From positions 1-35,200 of the IMG/VR virus record IMGVR_UViG_3300008448_000312: a stretch of DNA of 35,200 bases; one strand, given 5' to 3'. The stretch's first letter is position 1. Every line of letters starts with the position of its first letter. The stretch comes from a virus. Position numbers and translations under genes: made by a program. Shown here piece after piece: positions 1 to 7,088 of this stretch. The notes under the pieces are model-generated. The model was not told the origin of the DNA. It saw only the letters and a program-made list of their open reading frames with translations, and did no database searches.

Positions 1-1
1 G

Positions 2-205
2 TGCGCTGAGCTTCACGCTGCCTTTAACACCTACGCAGTGGATATGAAGCACCATGACTTACTGGAACGTGCCCGCGCCGCCCTGACCGAGCCCAAGCCG
101 CCGAGCTTGAAGGAGTTGGCGCTTGCCGAATTAGATGCAACTGAGCGTTGCTATCCAGCCGATTACAGCACCATCCGCCGCGCACTGGAGCAACTTGATG
201 ACTAA
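2..205 (+). CDS. Partial small protein, family A of tandem array (C-terminal part)
   Basis: The reading frame is open from the window edge and ends at TAA 203-205, so the 5' end lies outside the window. The visible 67 residues contain EPKPPSLKELALAELD and end in STIRRALEQLDD. This is the same ending as the genes at 401-703 and 887-1270, so it is a third family A copy. Function is unknown. I recognise the family from picocyanobacterial genomes, where such proteins usually begin MTDNHPITPP. Its stop overlaps the start of the next gene (GATGACTAA). Confidence 0.75.
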   Translation, partial: CAELHAAFNTYAVDMKHHDLLERARAALTEPKPPSLKELALAELDATERCYPADYSTIRRALEQLDD

Positions 206-404
206 TCTCTCCCCCGCCGCGCAGGCGGTGTTGGATGCCGCCAACAACAGCAGCGCCTATGGCCCAGAAGATTGCCTCAACGAAGCTCGACAGATAGCCG
301 CCGCCGCCCTTCGCGCTGCTGCGGAACCATTCCATTGGACTTGGAGTGCAGAGATGTGCCATAAGCACTTATTCGCCATCGCCGCCGAGCTGGAGGCCCA
401 ATGA
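198..404 (+). CDS. Small acidic protein, family B of tandem array, copy 1
   Basis: This 68-residue protein begins MTNLSPAAQAVLDAANNSS and ends FAIAAELEAQ. The start at 198 was chosen because the ATG lies inside the stop region of the upstream gene and gives the conserved MTxLSPA N-terminus of all three family B copies (also 696-890 and 1263-1454). It is Ala-rich and predicted helical, with a conserved RQIAAAALRA segment in the middle. Function is unknown. It overlaps the next gene by ATGA, which suggests translational coupling. Confidence 0.8.
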   Translation: MTNLSPAAQAVLDAANNSSAYGPEDCLNEARQIAAAALRAAAEPFHWTWSAEMCHKHLFAIAAELEAQ

Positions 405-703
405 CTGACAACCACCCAATCACCCCACCGGCAAAGTTAATTCTCAAATGGACAAGCAGCCTTAACGGATACGCCCAAGCCGCCCGCTGGGGTGCCGATC
501 AGGAGCTGGAGGCGTGCTGTGAGTGGGTAAACGCTGATCTTGCTTACGACGTAGCTGACAGGCTCCGCGCTGCCCGCCGCCCCAAGCCGCCGAGCTTGAA
601 GGAGCAGGCGTTACTAACGATTGACACCGCAGTTGCCGATGGCCGCCTGTCTCCTGATGTCAGCAACGTTGTCCGCCGCGCTTTGGAGCAGCTCGATGAC
701 TGA
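401..703 (+). CDS. Small protein, family A of tandem array, copy 2
   Basis: This 100-residue protein begins MTDNHPITPPAKLILKW. It has a central QAARWGADQELEACCEWV block and a PKPPSLKEQAL block near residue 75, and it ends VRRALEQLDD. The same blocks occur in the same order in the copy at 887-1270. No catalytic motif is visible and function is unknown. The start overlaps the previous stop (ATGA), and its own stop region contains the next ATG at 696. The nucleotide sequence around the start and around the PKPPSLKE block is nearly identical between copies, which points to recent duplication. Confidence 0.82.
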   Translation: MTDNHPITPPAKLILKWTSSLNGYAQAARWGADQELEACCEWVNADLAYDVADRLRAARRPKPPSLKEQALLTIDTAVADGRLSPDVSNVVRRALEQLDD

Positions 704-890
704 CCTATCCCCCGCCGCTGATGCGGTGCTGGATGCCTACATGGCTAACTGTGGCTGGTTAGATGGCCCTATGGCCAAAGATTATCGCTGTACTGCCGCC
801 GTTCTGCGGGCTGTGGTACAAGAACTTAAGTATTTTGGTATTACTGAGAAAAACGTCCTAGCCATCGCCGACGAACTGGAGGCCCAATGA
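696..890 (+). CDS. Small acidic protein, family B of tandem array, copy 2
   Basis: This 64-residue protein begins MTDLSPAADAVLDAYMAN and ends LAIADELEAQ. It is clearly homologous to the family B copies at 198-404 and 1263-1454. I chose the ATG at 696 over an upstream in-frame ATG at 621, because the longer version would read through the end of the family A gene in another frame. It has the same Ala/Leu-rich helical character and no known catalytic motif. It is coupled to the next gene by an ATGA overlap. Confidence 0.8.
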   Translation: MTDLSPAADAVLDAYMANCGWLDGPMAKDYRCTAAVLRAVVQELKYFGITEKNVLAIADELEAQ

Positions 891-1270
891 CTGACAATCA
901 CCCAATCACCCCACCGCCTGAGTTGGTGGAGCAGTGGCGCAACTTGCCTGAATATGTCAGCCAGTTGCGAACTATGTTCACAGTGACGATCACAACTGAA
1001 AAGTTGCAAGACATCGCCACCCAAGCCGCCCGATGGGGCGCTGATGAGCAGCTAGAACAAGACGCAAGGTGGCTTGACACCTGTGCTTTGTTCAGCACAC
1101 ACTTAACAATCACACCATCTGGAGATGCATTGAAACAAGCAATGCGTTCCAAGCCGCCGTGCTTGAAGGAACAGGCGCTAATTGAACTTGGCGATGTATA
1201 CAACAGAGACAAGATTGATGATGTCACTTACGACACCATTCGTAAAGCACTGGAGCAACTTGATGACTAA
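887..1270 (+). CDS. Small protein, family A of tandem array, copy 3
   Basis: This 127-residue protein begins MTDNHPITPPPELVEQWRN. It has the conserved QAARWGADEQLEQDARWL block near residue 45 and KPPCLKEQALIELGD near residue 87, and it ends IRKALEQLDD. It is longer than the copy at 401-703 because of an extra segment between the start and the QAARWGA block and more sequence after it. Function is unknown. It shares overlapping start and stop codons with both neighbours. Confidence 0.82.
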   Translation: MTDNHPITPPPELVEQWRNLPEYVSQLRTMFTVTITTEKLQDIATQAARWGADEQLEQDARWLDTCALFSTHLTITPSGDALKQAMRSKPPCLKEQALIELGDVYNRDKIDDVTYDTIRKALEQLDD

Positions 1271-1454
1271 CCTTTCCCCTGCTAGTCAGGCAATCTTTGA
1301 TGCTATTGCTGAATGGGAAGTAGAACCTAATTCGTATTCCCGTCAAATTGTTATTGCTACTCTCTATGCATTAGCATCACGCATTAAAGGAGCAGATGAT
1401 ATTCGGCAAGACATTTTAGATATTGCCAACGAACTGGAGAACATCAATGGTTAG
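1263..1454 (+). CDS. Small acidic protein, family B of tandem array, copy 3
   Basis: This 63-residue protein begins MTNLSPASQAIFDAIAEW and ends ILDIANELENING. It is the most diverged and most A+T-rich of the three family B copies and closes the array. The start at 1263 follows the same GATGACTAA overlap used by the other copies. Its end overlaps the next gene, whose ATG is at 1447. Function is unknown. Confidence 0.78.
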   Translation: MTNLSPASQAIFDAIAEWEVEPNSYSRQIVIATLYALASRIKGADDIRQDILDIANELENING

Positions 1455-1722
1455 TTATCTCACCAGGAAGATGACTGATAAAGAGTTCTATCTTTCTCAG
1501 GCATCCAGGCCAAGACCTGCTAATGCTTACAGCAAATACCGTGGTGTAAGCAGAGGCAACAAAGATATGTACAGAGCAATGCTGACCTACAAAGGGAAGC
1601 GCTACTATCTAGGCATGCATGCCAATGAGATTGATGCAGCACGTGCTTATAACAAAGCAGCGCTTGCAATCATTGGTGACTTTGCTTTACTAAACGAAAT
1701 TCCAGGTGATGACAATGTCTAG
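1447..1722 (+). CDS. AP2-domain DNA-binding protein
   Basis: This 91-residue protein is nearly all one AP2-like DNA-binding domain. The pattern is KYRGVSRGNKDMYRAML, then GKRYYLGMHANEIDAARAYNKAAL, which I give as two parts of one fold near residues 37-80. AP2 domains in phages usually occur fused to HNH endonucleases or as free-standing homing-type proteins; no HNH part is visible here. I chose the ATG at 1447, which overlaps the previous stop. The ATG at 1471 (MTDKEFY) is a reasonable alternative. It overlaps the start of thyX by 14 nt. It may be a nuclease-less relic or a DNA-binding regulator. Confidence 0.75.
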   Translation: MVSYLTRKMTDKEFYLSQASRPRPANAYSKYRGVSRGNKDMYRAMLTYKGKRYYLGMHANEIDAARAYNKAALAIIGDFALLNEIPGDDNV

Positions 1723-2350
1723 TGCCAAGCTGGTTTGGGTAACTCCCAATGCAGAAGAAATGATTGTGAAAATGGCACGCGTAAGTGCGCCATCAAACCA
1801 AAACAACATGGATACAGCGCCACGCCTGTTGAAGTACTTGATTAATCACAAGCATCATTCACCATTTGAGATGGCCAATCTTTGTGTTGAGATTGAAACA
1901 ACACGTGGTATCTCAGCGCAAATACTGAGGCACCGTTCATTTTCATTTCAGGAATTTAGCCAGCGCTATGCAGACGTAAGTGCACTTGGCTCATCTGTCA
2001 TTCCACATTTACGTAGGCAAGACAACAAGAACCGTCAGAACAGTATCGACGATCTGTCGCCTGAGCTGATTGGTTCTTACTACCGTCGTATCAATCAAGT
2101 CTTTGAAGATGCAGAGCATCTGTATCGTGAGATGGTTAGCAATGGCGTTGCAAAGGAATGCGCACGTGCTGTGCTGCCCATTGCCACACAAACTAAAATG
2201 TTCATGAACGGCACGTTGCGTTCATGGATTCATTATCTACAATTACGCGAATCAAACGGAACTCAATTAGAGCATCGCGAAATTGCTTTAGCTATTAAAG
2301 ATATTTTTTGTAAAGAGTTTCCAATTATTGGAGAAGCTGTTTGGGGATGA
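1709..2350 (+). CDS. thyX: Flavin-dependent thymidylate synthase ThyX
   Basis: ThyX makes dTMP from dUMP using FAD, NADPH and methylene-tetrahydrofolate, and supplies thymidine for phage DNA synthesis. The signature RHRSFSFQEFSQRY (RHR-x7-S type) is present near residues 74-87, and a helical C-terminal part with TQLEHREIA follows. At about 213 residues it has a normal length. GTG 1706, ATG 1709 and ATG 1715 are all possible starts; the last gives MSSAKLVWVTP. It overlaps the AP2 gene. A second, diverged ThyX C-terminal piece follows at 2407-2535. ThyX is common in cyanophages. Confidence 0.93.
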   Translation: MTMSSAKLVWVTPNAEEMIVKMARVSAPSNQNNMDTAPRLLKYLINHKHHSPFEMANLCVEIETTRGISAQILRHRSFSFQEFSQRYADVSALGSSVIPHLRRQDNKNRQNSIDDLSPELIGSYYRRINQVFEDAEHLYREMVSNGVAKECARAVLPIATQTKMFMNGTLRSWIHYLQLRESNGTQLEHREIALAIKDIFCKEFPIIGEAVWG

Positions 2351-2406
2351 AGGTAATAGAGATAAGGCAGATCTAGCGCTTTAATTACTGGTTTGTTTAT
2401 TAATCA

Positions 2407-2535
2407 ATGCCGTTTAATTGTTCAGCACATGGCCCAAGAACCCAACTTGAACACCGACAAATTGCAGAAGACATCAAGCTCATCTTCTGTGAACAGTTCC
2501 CCGTCATCGGAGAAGCTGTGTTCTCAACAAATTAA
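2407..2535 (+). pseudogene. Remnant of a second thyX 3' end
   Basis: In this frame the sequence reads RTQLEHRQIAEDIKLI followed by FCEQFPVIGEAVFSTN and TAA 2533-2535. This matches the C-terminus of the intact ThyX upstream (TQLEHREIALAIKDI, FCKEFPIIGEAVWG) almost residue for residue. The nucleotide sequence differs at many synonymous positions, so it is not a fresh duplication. The homology starts abruptly near 2440, and no N-terminal ThyX part precedes it. It looks like the displaced tail of an older thyX allele left after replacement or insertion of the upstream copy. It overlaps a different frame that continues as the gene ending at 2713. Confidence 0.8.
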
Positions 2536-2713
2536 AGACTTAATTGAAAAGTATAAAGACCCTGAAGAGGCAAGGAAGTTTCTTCAGGATGCTGGAATTA
2601 TTGATGGGCAAGGTAACTTAATGCCACCGTATGAACCTGTGGGCTTCACAGAAGGATTGGATACAGACGACAAACCAGACGAGCCGCAACGGTTGAGTCG
2701 TTTGTTTTTCTGA
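2429..2713 (+). CDS. Hypothetical protein whose 5' part overlaps the thyX remnant
   Basis: The believable part is the C-terminal half: IKDLIEKYKDPEEARKFLQDAG, in which DPEEARKFL looks like a helix, then GNLMPPYEPVGFTEGL and an acidic tail. The N-terminal part reads a Ser-rich stretch that is only the thyX remnant in another frame, so the original start may have been lost or may lie further in. ATG 2429 is the best visible start. Function is unknown. The KYKDPEEARKFLQDAGIID...GNLMPPY pattern resembles small cyanobacterial proteins I cannot name. Confidence 0.5.
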   Translation: MAQEPNLNTDKLQKTSSSSSVNSSPSSEKLCSQQIKDLIEKYKDPEEARKFLQDAGIIDGQGNLMPPYEPVGFTEGLDTDDKPDEPQRLSRLFF

Positions 2714-2747
2714 ATACTGTTTGAGGTGGTTGGTGTGGTGGATGGTG

Positions 2748-2879
2748 AGTACTCTCTTGTACTGACCTGCCCGCCGTCCACCGGCGACGGAATGCCTAGT
2801 GACTCCTGAAAAACTACGAGCAAATCGTAGCACCGGATCCATTGCGCCGCAGTGGATCTGGTAAGTTCCCGTACGGGAA
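2748..2879 (+). ncRNA. Structured intergenic region with five consecutive hairpins
   Basis: The 178-nt gap between 2713 and 2892 holds five perfect or near-perfect stems in series. They are AGTAC 2748-2752 with GTACT 2759-2763; CCGTC 2774-2778 with GACGG 2786-2790; CTACGA 2814-2819 with TCGTAG 2825-2830; ACCGGATCC 2832-2840 with GGATCTGGT 2854-2862 (one G-U); and a 14-bp palindrome at 2866-2879. None is followed by a T-run, so they are not simple terminators. It may be a structured leader for the gene at 2892 or a small RNA. No known riboswitch class could be assigned with confidence. Confidence 0.45.
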
Positions 2880-2891
2880 TACGGACCTGAG

Positions 2892-3710
2892 ATGTCCCTA
2901 AACTCATTCATTAGTCCAGCTTATCAATCACATTCAACACCAATGCAACTCCTCAAATTTTCCAATGGCAACGGCAAGCTCAAGAACCGTTTGATCTTCT
3001 CGCTGCCTGCTGGCCACTCATGTCCGCACGCTGGTGTCTGCAAGACATTTGCTGACCGTGTCACCGGACTCATTACTGATCTGCCCCAGTACACGGGCAC
3101 AGAAGCAGATGAGTTCCGTTGCTTTGCTGCTATGGCAGAGGTGCGGCCTACCGTTCGTGCGGCACGATGGCACAACTGGGATCTCATCCGTGAGGTCATC
3201 CATTCCAATGGGAACCAGGCCATGCTCCTGCGTGATCTGATCGATCTATCACTCACGTTGCAAGCACCCAAGGACCTGGTGCGTGTCCATGAGTCTGGTG
3301 ACTTCTGGACTGAGAACTACATGCGTGCTTGGCTGATGGCTGCGGCACAGCGTCCCAAGCAAACCTTCTATGCATACACCAAGTCCCTTGGCATGTGGTA
3401 CAACCTGCATGACCAGATCCCTCCCAACTTTTATCTCACTGCATCTCATGGTGGGACACTCGATTACTTGATCCCTAAGTACAAGGATGTGTTCCAGCGC
3501 ATTGCCTATGTGGTCTACACAGAACAGCAAGCGGAGGAGCTAGGCCTTGAGATCGATCATGACGACAGCCATTGCTTAGGTGATAAACCGTTTGCACTCC
3601 TGGTGCATGGCAGCCAACGTGCTGGGTCTGACGCCATGAAAGCGCTGACTCAACGTAAGAAGGAAGGTGGATTTGTGGGATACGGCAAATCAAATCAGAA
3701 GACAACCTGA
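2892..3710 (+). CDS. GP88-like phage protein with CPHAGVC motif
   Basis: This 272-residue protein resembles the mycobacteriophage gene 88 family (GP88, PF17338 from memory). Supporting features are FSLPAGHSCPHAGVCKTFAD near residues 37-56, an internal VRVHESGDFWTENYMRAWL near 134-152, and AYTKSLGMWY followed by LTASHGGTLDYL. The two cysteines plus His in SCPHAGVC could bind metal. The biochemical role of the family is not established. It is followed at once by a strong terminator, so it ends its transcription unit. Confidence 0.7.
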   Translation: MSLNSFISPAYQSHSTPMQLLKFSNGNGKLKNRLIFSLPAGHSCPHAGVCKTFADRVTGLITDLPQYTGTEADEFRCFAAMAEVRPTVRAARWHNWDLIREVIHSNGNQAMLLRDLIDLSLTLQAPKDLVRVHESGDFWTENYMRAWLMAAAQRPKQTFYAYTKSLGMWYNLHDQIPPNFYLTASHGGTLDYLIPKYKDVFQRIAYVVYTEQQAEELGLEIDHDDSHCLGDKPFALLVHGSQRAGSDAMKALTQRKKEGGFVGYGKSNQKTT

Positions 3711-3724
3711 AGTGTCTTGACAAG

Positions 3725-3765
3725 GATGAAAGATCGGATAGTATCTGTCCGTCTTTCATCTTTTT
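3725..3765 (+). terminator. Rho-independent terminator after the GP88-like gene
   Basis: The stem is GATGAAAGA 3725-3733 plus CGGA 3735-3738, pairing with TCCG 3748-3751 and TCTTTCATC 3752-3760. There is a single bulged T, and a five-T run occupies 3761-3765. The stem has 13 bp. The T-run directly abuts the ATG at 3766. Confidence 0.85.
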
Positions 3766-3999
3766 ATGTCATACGTCATTGCTACCTGGAAAGATAGCCG
3801 CCCATTTGCCATCACAGCCTGTAAAACATCCAATGAATTTCAGTTAATTCCGCTAGATTCAGAGGTAGCTCTGAACAAGATCTTTTCCCATCCATACCGG
3901 GCTGGTGCTCAGCAGATCTTGACGTGGATTAACAAAAATGACCGCAGCCTTGCCCGTGAAGAACTCAGCGTTTGCGATGAAGCCCGCTTCCGCAAATGA
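3766..3999 (+). CDS. Hypothetical protein, 77 residues
   Basis: The frame begins MSYVIATWKDSRPFAITACK and ends CDEARFRK. I do not recognise a family. The ATG immediately follows the terminator T-run, so there is no room for a normal Shine-Dalgarno outside the hairpin. Translation would depend on a transcript that reads through the terminator, or the mRNA would be leaderless. No other ATG lies in this frame. It overlaps the start region of the HNH gene. Confidence 0.5.
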   Translation: MSYVIATWKDSRPFAITACKTSNEFQLIPLDSEVALNKIFSHPYRAGAQQILTWINKNDRSLAREELSVCDEARFRK

Positions 4000-4483
4000 A
4001 AAGTGGTACGTCTGCCAATACTGCGGTAACTCTTTTACCGCTAAACGAAAAGACGCAAAGTGGTGTTCTAGTATCTGCGGAAACCGCAGAAGAAATAGGA
4101 CACGCTATAACAAAAGCCCCGAGCGCACTAGAGAAAGATTTAAAAAATCAAGGATTACTTATCGTGAATCCATGATTCTTTCTCGTTGCAAATACAGAGC
4201 AAAACAGAATAACATTCCTTTTGATTTAACAAAAGATGATATTGTTATTCCAAAAGTTTGTCCTGTTCTTGGGATTGAAATCAAACAGTTGTCAATGGAT
4301 GATGAACCTAAAAAAGGTTATCATCCTAATTCTCCATCACTTGATCGAATTATTCCGGGGCTTGGTTATGTGAAAGGAAATGTAAGAGTTATTAGCGCTC
4401 GTGCAAACCTTTTAAAAAACGACGCTACAATTTCTGAACTAGAACTTGTACTAAAAGATTTAAAGAGGTTGCATGCACTTTAA
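3938..4483 (+). CDS. HNH / His-Me finger endonuclease with N-terminal zinc ribbon
   Basis: The N-terminal part has a zinc-ribbon CQYCGNSFTAKRKDAKWCSSIC (first pair CQYC, second pair CSSIC) near residues 26-47. The C-terminal part has CPVLGIEI, SPSLDRIIPGLGYVKGN and VRVISARANLLKNDAT, typical of phage His-Me finger endonucleases. The family nicks or cuts DNA and spreads by homing. The 3' two thirds are much more A+T-rich than the flanking genes, suggesting separate ancestry. The start is uncertain: ATG 3938 or ATG 3980 (MKPASANEKWY). It lies directly upstream of the DNA polymerase and overlaps it by 11 nt. Confidence 0.8.
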   Translation: MTAALPVKNSAFAMKPASANEKWYVCQYCGNSFTAKRKDAKWCSSICGNRRRNRTRYNKSPERTRERFKKSRITYRESMILSRCKYRAKQNNIPFDLTKDDIVIPKVCPVLGIEIKQLSMDDEPKKGYHPNSPSLDRIIPGLGYVKGNVRVISARANLLKNDATISELELVLKDLKRLHAL

Positions 4484-6323
4484 AGATTCTCAATTTTCTT
4501 TAATCCCTAAAAAACATGAACGAGCTTACGTTTTTGATGTGGAAACAGACGGACTTTATGACAAGGCTTCCAAGGTTCACTGCATTGTCATCTATGACAT
4601 CAACGGCCAAAGCACTTTGTCTTTTGGTCCTAGCGACATTGACTCTGCTCTTGAGTATCTGCGTAGTGCTGATGTTCTTATTGGCCACAACATCTGCTTT
4701 TATGACGTACCCGTCTTAAAGAAGTTGTATCCAGACATTAAAATCAACGCACGCATCATTGACACGCTCATCTGTACTCGTTTGATTTGGCCCAAGGAGG
4801 TTCTCTATGAGCTTGACATTGAACAATATCCGCAGGTTCCGAAGAAGAACCGTGGATCCGCATCGCTTAAGACATGGGGATGGCGCTTGTCCAGCCATAA
4901 ACTTGACTTCAAAGACTTCACTGAATACTCAGAGGAGATGCTCAAGTACTGCGTCCAAGACGTGGTGGTCACCTTCAATCTTTGGCAGCTTATCGCCACG
5001 CAAAATTATGAAGCATCGTCCCTTCTCTTGGAGCATGACTTTGCTTTGGCGATTAACAAACAAATTCGATCAGGTGTTCCTTTCGATTTGGATGCTGCTT
5101 TTGATTTGGTGGATAGCTTCCGAGCAAAAGAAGCAGAGCTTGTATCACACCTGAAGAAAATCTTTCCACCCATCAAACATGAATCAACATTCATTCCAAA
5201 AGTGAACAACAAGAGTCGAGGCTACGTCAAAGGAGAACCATTTGTAAAAGTCAGCTATGAAGAGTTCAACCCAGGTTCACGTCAACAAATTGTTGACCGT
5301 CTGTACAAAAAGTATGGATGGACTGCAGACAAAACAACTGAGAAAGGTAACCCAGTTCTCGATGATGATGTATTAGAAAAGCTTCCATATCCAGAAGCTA
5401 AGCCACTGGCAGAATATATGTTGATCAAGAAACGTCTTGGTCAAATTGCTGATGGTAACAATGCTTGGATCAAACTCTATAACAACGACACCGGTTGTAT
5501 CCACGGTGATGTTACTACTAACGGTTGCATTACTGGGCGCTGTTCACACCGCAATCCAAATATGGGTCAGGTCCCAGCAGGTTACTCCCCTTATGGAAAG
5601 GAGTGTCGAAGTCTATTCATTCCTCCTGACGGGTGGGATCTCATTGGTGTTGACGCTAAAGCACTTGAGTTACGCTGCCTTGCTGGATACCTTGCCCTTT
5701 GGGATAACGGTGATTACGCAAGGCTAGTGACTGATGAATCAGTTGACATCCACACCTACAACCAAAAGCAATTTGGTGTAGAGACCAGGGATATCAGCAA
5801 GCGTTTGCTCTATGGCATGCTCTATGGGTGTGGCTCTGTAAAGGCAGGCTCCATCATTGATCCAAACCTTAAGGATGAAGATGAGTTACGCATGCTTGGG
5901 CGCAATGCTATCGATGGTTTTATGCGTGGTGTGCCAGCATTGAAATCATTGAAGTATGAAATTGATAAGACAATTGGTTTACGTGGTTACTTGATTGGCC
6001 TTGATCGTCGTCAGTTGTACTGTCGTTCTGCTTTCAAAGGATTGAATGTGCTGTTGCAATCAGCAGGTGCAATCCTCATGAAACAAGTTGTGATTAACAT
6101 TCACAACAACATCAAAACAAACCTTGGCTTGGAGTACGACCATGACTGGCAGCAACTGCTGATGGTCCATGACGAAGTAGAAATTGCATGCAAACCCCAA
6201 TACACAGAAGCAATTAAAGAACAAGCTATGCTTGCTTTCCCTCAAGCTCAAAAATTCTTCGGCTTCCGTTGTGACATTGAAGGTGACGCACGAGTTGGCT
6301 CAAATTGGTACGAGGTTCATTAA
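4473..6323 (+). CDS. DNA polymerase, family A, T7-like with 3'-5' exonuclease
   Basis: This 616-residue replicative polymerase has a proofreading domain: VFDVETDGL at 20-28 with D22 and E24, IGHNICFYDVPVLKK at 70-84, and YCVQDVVVTFN at 159-169. Its palm and fingers include motif A VDAKALELR at 393-401 (catalytic D393), motif B KRLLYGMLYG at 443-452, and motif C MVHDEVEI at 564-571 (D567). It is shorter than T7 gp5 (704). The motif B position equivalent to E. coli Pol I 762 is Tyr (Y447), as in T7. The gene is flanked by two HNH-type genes. It starts inside the end of the upstream gene. Confidence 0.95.
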   Translation: MHFKDSQFSLIPKKHERAYVFDVETDGLYDKASKVHCIVIYDINGQSTLSFGPSDIDSALEYLRSADVLIGHNICFYDVPVLKKLYPDIKINARIIDTLICTRLIWPKEVLYELDIEQYPQVPKKNRGSASLKTWGWRLSSHKLDFKDFTEYSEEMLKYCVQDVVVTFNLWQLIATQNYEASSLLLEHDFALAINKQIRSGVPFDLDAAFDLVDSFRAKEAELVSHLKKIFPPIKHESTFIPKVNNKSRGYVKGEPFVKVSYEEFNPGSRQQIVDRLYKKYGWTADKTTEKGNPVLDDDVLEKLPYPEAKPLAEYMLIKKRLGQIADGNNAWIKLYNNDTGCIHGDVTTNGCITGRCSHRNPNMGQVPAGYSPYGKECRSLFIPPDGWDLIGVDAKALELRCLAGYLALWDNGDYARLVTDESVDIHTYNQKQFGVETRDISKRLLYGMLYGCGSVKAGSIIDPNLKDEDELRMLGRNAIDGFMRGVPALKSLKYEIDKTIGLRGYLIGLDRRQLYCRSAFKGLNVLLQSAGAILMKQVVINIHNNIKTNLGLEYDHDWQQLLMVHDEVEIACKPQYTEAIKEQAMLAFPQAQKFFGFRCDIEGDARVGSNWYEVH

Positions 6324-6324
6324 C

Positions 6325-6828
6325 ATGAGTTATCACATTTATCTAAAAGAACTTCCAACAAAAGAATATTTAAATCAAATACTTAGATATGAAAAACAAA
6401 CAGGCTATGTATATTGGCGTTCAAATAATAAAGTTGTTAAGTCTTGTTTGAAAAATACGGGATCAAAATATAAACGCATAATGATTGATAAACAACATTA
6501 TGTTTTGCATCGCATTATTTATCAAATGCATTACGGCAATCTTTCCTGCAATGAAGTTATTGATCATATTGATAGAAACAAACAAAACAATAAAATTGAA
6601 AACTTACGTAAAGCAAATGTATTTATAAACAATCAAAATCAAGGAGACAGAAAAAATAATACGTCTGGATGCAAGGGAGTGTCGTGGTCAAAACAAAGAA
6701 GTAAATGGCGTGCCACAATTACAGTGAACAGGCGACACAAGCATCTTGGATTTTTTGTTACAAAAGAAGAAGCTTTTGAATGTTATCAGCAAGCTAAAGC
6801 TATGCTTCATTGCACTGAGGTTAGTTGA
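6325..6828 (+). CDS. HNH-AP2 homing endonuclease
   Basis: This 167-residue protein has an HNH_3-type nuclease: TGYVYWRSNN near residue 30, YVLHRIIYQMHYG near 60, and VIDHIDRNKQNNKIENLRKA near 79-98. An AP2 DNA-binding domain follows: NNTSGCKGVSWSKQRSKWRA near 112-131, then HLGFFVTKEEAFECYQQAK. Such free-standing homing endonucleases cut alleles lacking them and are copied by repair. It starts one base after the polymerase stop and is strongly A+T-rich, unlike the polymerase. Its stop overlaps the next start (TGATG). Confidence 0.92.
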   Translation: MSYHIYLKELPTKEYLNQILRYEKQTGYVYWRSNNKVVKSCLKNTGSKYKRIMIDKQHYVLHRIIYQMHYGNLSCNEVIDHIDRNKQNNKIENLRKANVFINNQNQGDRKNNTSGCKGVSWSKQRSKWRATITVNRRHKHLGFFVTKEEAFECYQQAKAMLHCTEVS

Positions 6829-7088
6829 TGGACTACACCGACATCACCAAGGTAGAGCAGTGCCCAGTCTGCGAAGTCAGCTGGATTCATTCCTACATTC
6901 CTCAAGAGTCTATAGACAAGGGTTATTATTCTTCTACTTCGAAGTTTTTTAGCCGTGTTGTTGGTGTGGAGTATTTGGGGACTGACCGTGTCAATCATTA
7001 TCAGTGTCCTGATTGTAATAGCTGTTGGGATCGAAAAGGTCAATTAGTTAAGATAGACAATCTCCCTGATGTTTCGTCCTTGAGGTAA
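6828..7088 (+). CDS. Small zinc-ribbon protein
   Basis: This 86-residue protein has two Cys pairs, CPVC at residues 11-14 and CPDC near 61-64. Together they would form a four-Cys zinc ribbon. The ATG at 6828 overlaps the upstream TGA. Function is unknown. Between two replication genes, a DNA- or RNA-binding accessory role is an inference only. The last codons form the left arm of the hairpin at 7082-7104. Confidence 0.7.
   Translation: MDYTDITKVEQCPVCEVSWIHSYIPQESIDKGYYSSTSKFFSRVVGVEYLGTDRVNHYQCPDCNSCWDRKGQLVKIDNLPDVSSLR

Noticed and set aside
1-1454. CRISPR-like repeat array
   Set aside because: The repeats are irregularly spaced, protein-coding and of variable length; there are no short direct repeats with unique spacers.
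2761-2830. Resemblance of GTCCACC...GACGGAA to the glutamine riboswitch (glnA / downstream-peptide motif)
   Set aside because: Only short pieces match from memory, and the pseudoknot partner sequence expected downstream is not found, so no riboswitch is called.
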